A DNA stretch of 8,165 nucleotides from Candidatus Coatesiibacteriota bacterium (lineage in GTDB: Bacteria; RBG-13-66-14), in assembly GCA_014728185.1 (NCBI GenBank), contig WJMB01000126.1, positions 1 through 8,165 on the forward strand, given 5' to 3'. Below are positions 5,490 through 8,165 of the stretch, piece after piece. How positions within the stretch are numbered: the stretch's first letter is position 1; the number at the start of each line of letters is the position of its first letter. The position numbers were made by a program, and so were the translations under genes. The notes beneath the pieces are model-generated. The model made no database searches and was not told the origin of the DNA. It saw only the letters and a list, made by a program, of their open reading frames with translations.

Positions 5490-7028
5490 ATGAAACGTCT
5501 GGCTTTCGGGCTTGTGCTTGTACCATTCGTGTTAATGGCGACCGCCGATGATTAGCATATCGAGACCGTAGATACAGGGCCTGATACCGGTAGGCATCTA
5601 TCACTGGATTTGGATTCAACTAATAAACCCCACATTTCATACTTAGAGATCCACAACGCTGCCCTTATGTACGCCAGGTGGAACGGCTCAGATTGGATAA
5701 CGACAATATTGAAATCAGAAGGCGCTGTGGGTTGGTCTAGCTCTCTAACACCTTTCACTCATAATAATATTCTTACTTATTATTATCTTATTGGCAATAG
5801 AAATTTTAAATATTACACGACAACTGGATCTGTTACTGTAGATTCAAGCGGTGATATAGGCGAATATACTTCAATTGCCGTTGAGAGTAACAATTATCCT
5901 CACATTGCATATTTTTCACGAACTACATAAGACCTTAAATATGCAGCCTGGAACAGATCGAATTGGGAAATCGAGAAGGTTGATGACGAAGGCCGTGTTG
6001 GATTTCATCCTTCTATTGCACTGGATACCTTTGGTAACCCGCATATATCGTATACAGACATCTCTCAAGGCCATCTTAAATTTGCCCATTGGACTGGCAA
6101 CCGCCGGGATATTGAAGTTGTGGATTCAAGTGGTGAATGCATATGGTTCACTTCAATAGCTCTGGATAGCTCTAATAACCCCCATATAGCTTTTAGCCAT
6201 GCAATAAATATGGATATTGCTTACACATACTGGAATGGCTCGCTCTGGGACACTGAAATTGTGGACTCGACTGATGCTGGATGGTATCCATCAATTAAAC
6301 TGGACTCATTTGATAGACCACATATTAGCTACTGCTATGATAAACATCCTCTATAATATACAGCATAATAACGAATGGGAAATCGAAACTGTTGATGACA
6401 CTAGTGTTAACTTGTCATTTCACCTCACTTAAACTAGATAATTTTGATAAATAATGCATATCATATTATTGTTCTGAAGACGGTGAGATCATGTACAGTC
6501 ACCACCGCCCCGGACTGGGCCATTGGCGATATCGCCATCAAAGCCCTCCCCACCTCCAACGGCCTCCTGCTCTCCTGGTCCGTCACCGGCGACACCCCGG
6601 CCAGTGTCCGCGTGCTGCGCGGAGAAAGCGACCCCGTCGCCGTCAGCGGCTCCCTGCCCGGCGGGACCACCCGCTGGCTGGACATGGACGTCACCCCCGG
6701 CGGGAGCTACGTCTATTGGCTTGAAGCAACGGACAGCGCAGGCCGTACTGAAACATTCGGCCCCACGGAGCCCGTGGTCTACCCCGATCCCAAGCACGTC
6801 CTGACCCTGGACGTTCCCTGGCCCAACCAGGCCTCGGGCGGCGTTACACTGAGCTTTGCGCTGCCCGAGGCGCAGAACGTCACCCTCGGCGTGTACGACC
6901 TGGCCGGGCGCCGGGTGTCGGTCCTCATCGAGGATGAAATCACCGCCGGACGCCATGAAACGACTTGGGACTGCTCCGGCGTTGCCCGCGGCGTCTGCCT
7001 GATCCGCCGGGTGGTCGTCGAGCGCTGA
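5490..7028 (+). pseudogene. Decayed secreted propeller-repeat protein with FlgD/type IX-like C-terminal domain
   Basis: GGAGG (5481-5485) precedes ATG 5490. The first 21 codons read MKRLAFGLVLVPFVLMATADD, a typical signal peptide, and then reach TAG (5553). The same frame continues with repeats of about 47 residues to TAA (5928) and on to about 6345. The repeat homology then moves to a second frame (to about 6400) and a third (about 6416-6499, with TAA at 6452), and returns to the first frame near 6500. From there it is open to TGA 7026-7028: an Ig/fibronectin-like part (about 6510-6770), then a domain with PWPNQASGGVTLSFALP and VYDLAGRRVSVLI, like FlgD-Ig or type IX sorting domains. Its end, GVCLIRRVVVER, lacks about ten residues usually present between GVYL.RL and RRVVV. 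Bases 5550-6490 are AT-rich and 6500-7028 GC-rich. An intact product would have been secreted and perhaps cell-anchored; its ligand is unknown. Confidence 0.8.
5556..6499 (+). repeat. Seven degenerate protein repeats, probably a seven-bladed propeller
   Basis: Seven units can be read: 5556-5696, 5697-5825, 5826-5966, 5967-6107, 6108-6248, 6249-6378 and 6379-6499. Units 1, 3, 4 and 5 are each exactly 47 codons; unit 2 has 43. The pattern is an ExVD-type strand, SIALD, then NPHISY, then LKYA.WNGS.W. Best-preserved examples are PSIALDTFGNPHISY in unit 4 and TSIALDSSNNPHIA in unit 5; unit 2 is the most diverged. Seven units of this length fit a closed beta-propeller, as in related secreted proteins. 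The bases have drifted too far for a nucleotide-level tandem repeat. Third codon positions are AT-rich throughout, unlike the flanking genes. Confidence 0.75.
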
Positions 7029-7062
7029 TCCCGGATAACCAGAGCGTGCACACGCCATACCA

Positions 7063-7085
7063 AAAGCGCCCCCGAGGGGCGCTTT
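7063..7085. terminator. Bidirectional rho-independent terminator
   Basis: AAAGCGCCCC (7063-7072) and GGGGCGCTTT (7076-7085) form a perfect 10-bp stem with loop CGA. The plus strand continues TTTATTGT and the minus strand reads CGCTTTTGG, so both sides offer T-rich tails. It sits between the convergent surface-protein locus and rpmB and can end both transcripts. Confidence 0.85.
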
Positions 7086-7109
7086 ATTGTGATCAGAGCG
7101 CTGTCCGCT

Positions 7110-7304
7110 CTAGCTCACCGGCTTGGTGACCTTGCCGGCGCGCAGGCAGGACGCGCAGACCTTGATCCGCTTGGGACGGCCGTCGATCACGGCGCGGACC
7201 TTGAAGAGGTTGGGCTTGAAAACACGCTTGGTGCGGCGGATCGAGTGGCTGACGTTATGTCCCGCCGTTGTGCCCTTGCCGCAGATCTCGCATCGGTTGC
7301 TCAT
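7110..7304 (-). CDS. rpmB: 50S ribosomal protein L28
   Basis: L28 is a small structural protein of the large ribosomal subunit. The 64-residue product begins MSNRCEICGKGTTAGHNVSH and contains RRTKRVFKPNL (23-33). C5/C8 and C50/C53 form two CxxC pairs, so this is the zinc-binding (C+) form of L28. Length is normal (about 60-78). The start ATG at 7304 is fixed by GGGAG (7310-7314) five bases upstream. The frame stays open further upstream to about 7517, but that part runs through the promoter and an inverted repeat and is not coding. The gene is monocistronic, with its own promoter at 7396-7424 and a terminator right after the stop TAG; rpmG, a common partner, is absent. Confidence 0.96.
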   Translation of the reverse strand: MSNRCEICGKGTTAGHNVSHSIRRTKRVFKPNLFKVRAVIDGRPKRIKVCASCLRAGKVTKPVS

Positions 7305-7353
7305 GGTTGCTCCCGCATTTCTTCGTCGAATACCCTCAACGTCCAATCCAAGA

Positions 7354-7370
7354 AGCGGTTCAGAACCGCT
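7354..7370 (-). promoter_or_regulatory. Leader hairpin of rpmB
   Basis: AGCGGTT and AACCGCT pair perfectly around three bases in the roughly 85-base untranslated leader between the predicted transcription start and the rpmB ATG. Many ribosomal-protein transcripts carry leader structures used in feedback control, so this is a candidate. No match to a named leader family was recognised. Confidence 0.35.
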
Positions 7371-7395
7371 GGACATTTCTCGCAAACGCCGGGGT

Positions 7396-7424
7396 AGACT
7401 AGCACGCCCAAGGGGCTTTGTCAA
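7396..7424 (-). promoter_or_regulatory. rpmB promoter
   Basis: Read on the minus strand, a perfect TTGACA (7424-7419) is followed after 17 bases by TAGTCT (7401-7396), which keeps the T, A and final T of the -10 box. It has the same -35 box and spacing as the nadB promoter. Transcription would start near 7389. Confidence 0.65.
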
Positions 7425-7452
7425 GCGGTCGGCCGGTCGGTGGATGTCCCCG

Positions 7453-7545
7453 GCGGCGGCTTTGGCACGTTTCTTGCAGCAGGGCGGGGCGGCATATCGT
7501 CCGGTCCGACGTCGCACTCCGCAAGAAACGTGCCAAAGCCGCCGC
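7453..7545. repeat. Perfect 25-bp inverted repeat with 43-base loop
   Basis: Bases 7453-7477 are the exact reverse complement of 7521-7545; each arm contains TTTGGCACGTTTCTTGC or its complement. The loop is 7478-7520. Outside the perfect part the arms stay related with small gaps, for example CGGTGG at 7438-7443 against CCACCG at 7554-7559, so the full dyad may span about 7434-7563. It fills the space between the transporter stop and the rpmB promoter. No T-run follows on the minus strand, so a standard intrinsic terminator is not supported. A MITE-like element or a hairpin limiting read-through into rpmB are alternatives. Confidence 0.85.
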
Positions 7546-7564
7546 GCCGGACGCCACCGGTCGC

Positions 7565-8165
7565 CTAGCGCGTTTGGTCGATGTAATAGGCGCTGCGGTA
7601 TTCGGCCCGGCGACTGCGGTGCTTCTCGAAGTGGTAGCGGAAGACGAAGGCGATGAAGACGGCGTTTAGGCAGATCAGCACGCCGGCAATACCAAAGGGC
7701 GAGCCCGGGCCGACGGATTCGTAGAGGGCTGTGGCCGCTATAGGCCCGACGACCAGGCCGAAGCTGGTGATGGTGCCCACGCCGCCCAGGATGGTTGCCC
7801 GGTTGCCGCTGGGGATCTGGTCGAGAATCATGCTCATCCAGGTGGGCAGGATGAGGGCCACGCCCACGCCGTTGATGATCATCGAGACGTAGTAGGTACC
7901 CACGTGAGTGGCGAAGGGCATCAGGAAGAGCGCAGCGCCAGTGATGATCATCCCCGTGGTCATGACGTACTTGCGCCCCAGACGCTCGCCGAAGCGTCCG
8001 GCGGGGTAGACGAAGAGGATGGTCGAGATGGAGATGAAGACGAAGCCGAAGGCGGACTCGGACTCGCTCAGGCCGATATGGTTGGTGGTGTAGAGGGGCA
8101 GGATCGAGGTGTTGAGGCCGACGATGAACATGTTGATGAAGCCCTGTATCGAGAGGGCCAGCAGC
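7565..8165 (-). CDS. Major facilitator superfamily transporter, C-terminal half (partial)
   Basis: The frame enters from the right window edge, so the start and N-terminal half are missing. About 200 residues are visible, with six hydrophobic segments matching transmembrane helices 7-12: LLALSIQGFINMFIVGL, FGFVFISISTILFVYPAG, VMTTGMIITGAALFLMPF, YYVSMIINGVGVALILP, ILGGVGTITSFGLVVGPIAA and GIAGVLICLNAVFIAFVF. GRFGERLGRKYVM in the loop after the second of these is the MFS motif A repeat, placing this as the second half of a 12-helix protein. A basic tail (FEKHRSRRAEYRS) should lie in the cytoplasm. The substrate cannot be told; the general look is that of drug-efflux or sugar-type exporters, but this is weak. 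ATG at 8131 lies inside helix 7 and is not the start. The stop is TAG at 7565-7567. Confidence 0.9.
   Translation of the reverse strand, partial: LLALSIQGFINMFIVGLNTSILPLYTTNHIGLSESESAFGFVFISISTILFVYPAGRFGERLGRKYVMTTGMIITGAALFLMPFATHVGTYYVSMIINGVGVALILPTWMSMILDQIPSGNRATILGGVGTITSFGLVVGPIAATALYESVGPGSPFGIAGVLICLNAVFIAFVFRYHFEKHRSRRAEYRSAYYIDQTR

Noticed and set aside
5553..5930. Stop-codon recoding (TAG and TAA read as glutamine) in the propeller gene
   Set aside because: rnr, the sirtuin gene, rpmB and the transporter gene all end with TAG, TAA 6452 falls where the repeat has proline, and frameshifts are also present. Decay explains everything together.
5556..6499. CRISPR-like or tandem DNA repeat array
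   Set aside because: The periodicity is at the protein level only (47-codon units). There are no identical nucleotide repeats or spacers.
7305..7517. N-terminal extension of L28
   Set aside because: The frame is open but covers the leader, the TTGACA/TAGTCT promoter and part of the inverted repeat. GGGAG at 7310-7314 fixes the start at 7304.
7123..7656. Plus-strand open frame of 177 codons across rpmB and the inverted repeat
   Set aside because: It is antisense to rpmB and runs through the rpmB promoter and both arms of the palindrome. There is no ribosome binding site or domain.

Overview
The window looks like a piece of a GC-rich bacterial chromosome, probably from an uncultured lineage. 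The housekeeping genes are strongly GC-biased at third codon positions. Ribosomal protein L28 is the four-cysteine form. One secreted protein ends in a FlgD-Ig/type IX-like C-terminal domain of the kind common in the FCB group and in candidate phyla such as Coatesbacteria or Eisenbacteria. The lineage is an inference from these traits, not an identification.

Layout. Bases 1-127 hold the AT-rich 3' end of an unidentified gene. A candidate promoter and a terminator-shaped hairpin then precede rnr (RNase R, 286-2535). A 478-base gap follows. It carries a 38-bp direct repeat in two copies, a pair of 11-bp inverted repeats, two strong hairpins and, at its right end, a very good sigma-70-type promoter. 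That promoter drives a two-gene unit: nadB (L-aspartate oxidase, GTG start at 3014) and a sirtuin deacylase gene that overlaps it by one base. The first makes a precursor of NAD and the second consumes NAD+.

After a 12-bp hairpin comes the most unusual locus, 5490-7028. It is the wreck of a secreted surface-protein gene: an intact ribosome binding site and signal peptide, an AT-rich block encoding seven propeller-like repeats broken by three stop codons and about three frameshifts, then a GC-rich, undamaged C-terminal domain. The sharp composition change within one domain architecture suggests an imported or shuffled repeat block that has since decayed.

The right part is on the minus strand. 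A bidirectional terminator separates the surface-protein locus from rpmB (L28), which has its own promoter and a leader hairpin. Upstream of that lies a perfect 25-bp inverted repeat around a 43-base loop, then the C-terminal half of an MFS transporter that runs off the window. No tRNA, rRNA, CRISPR array or transposase gene was seen. I did not find a convincing new multi-gene system; the chimeric decayed surface-protein gene and the intergenic repeat structures are the points worth following.
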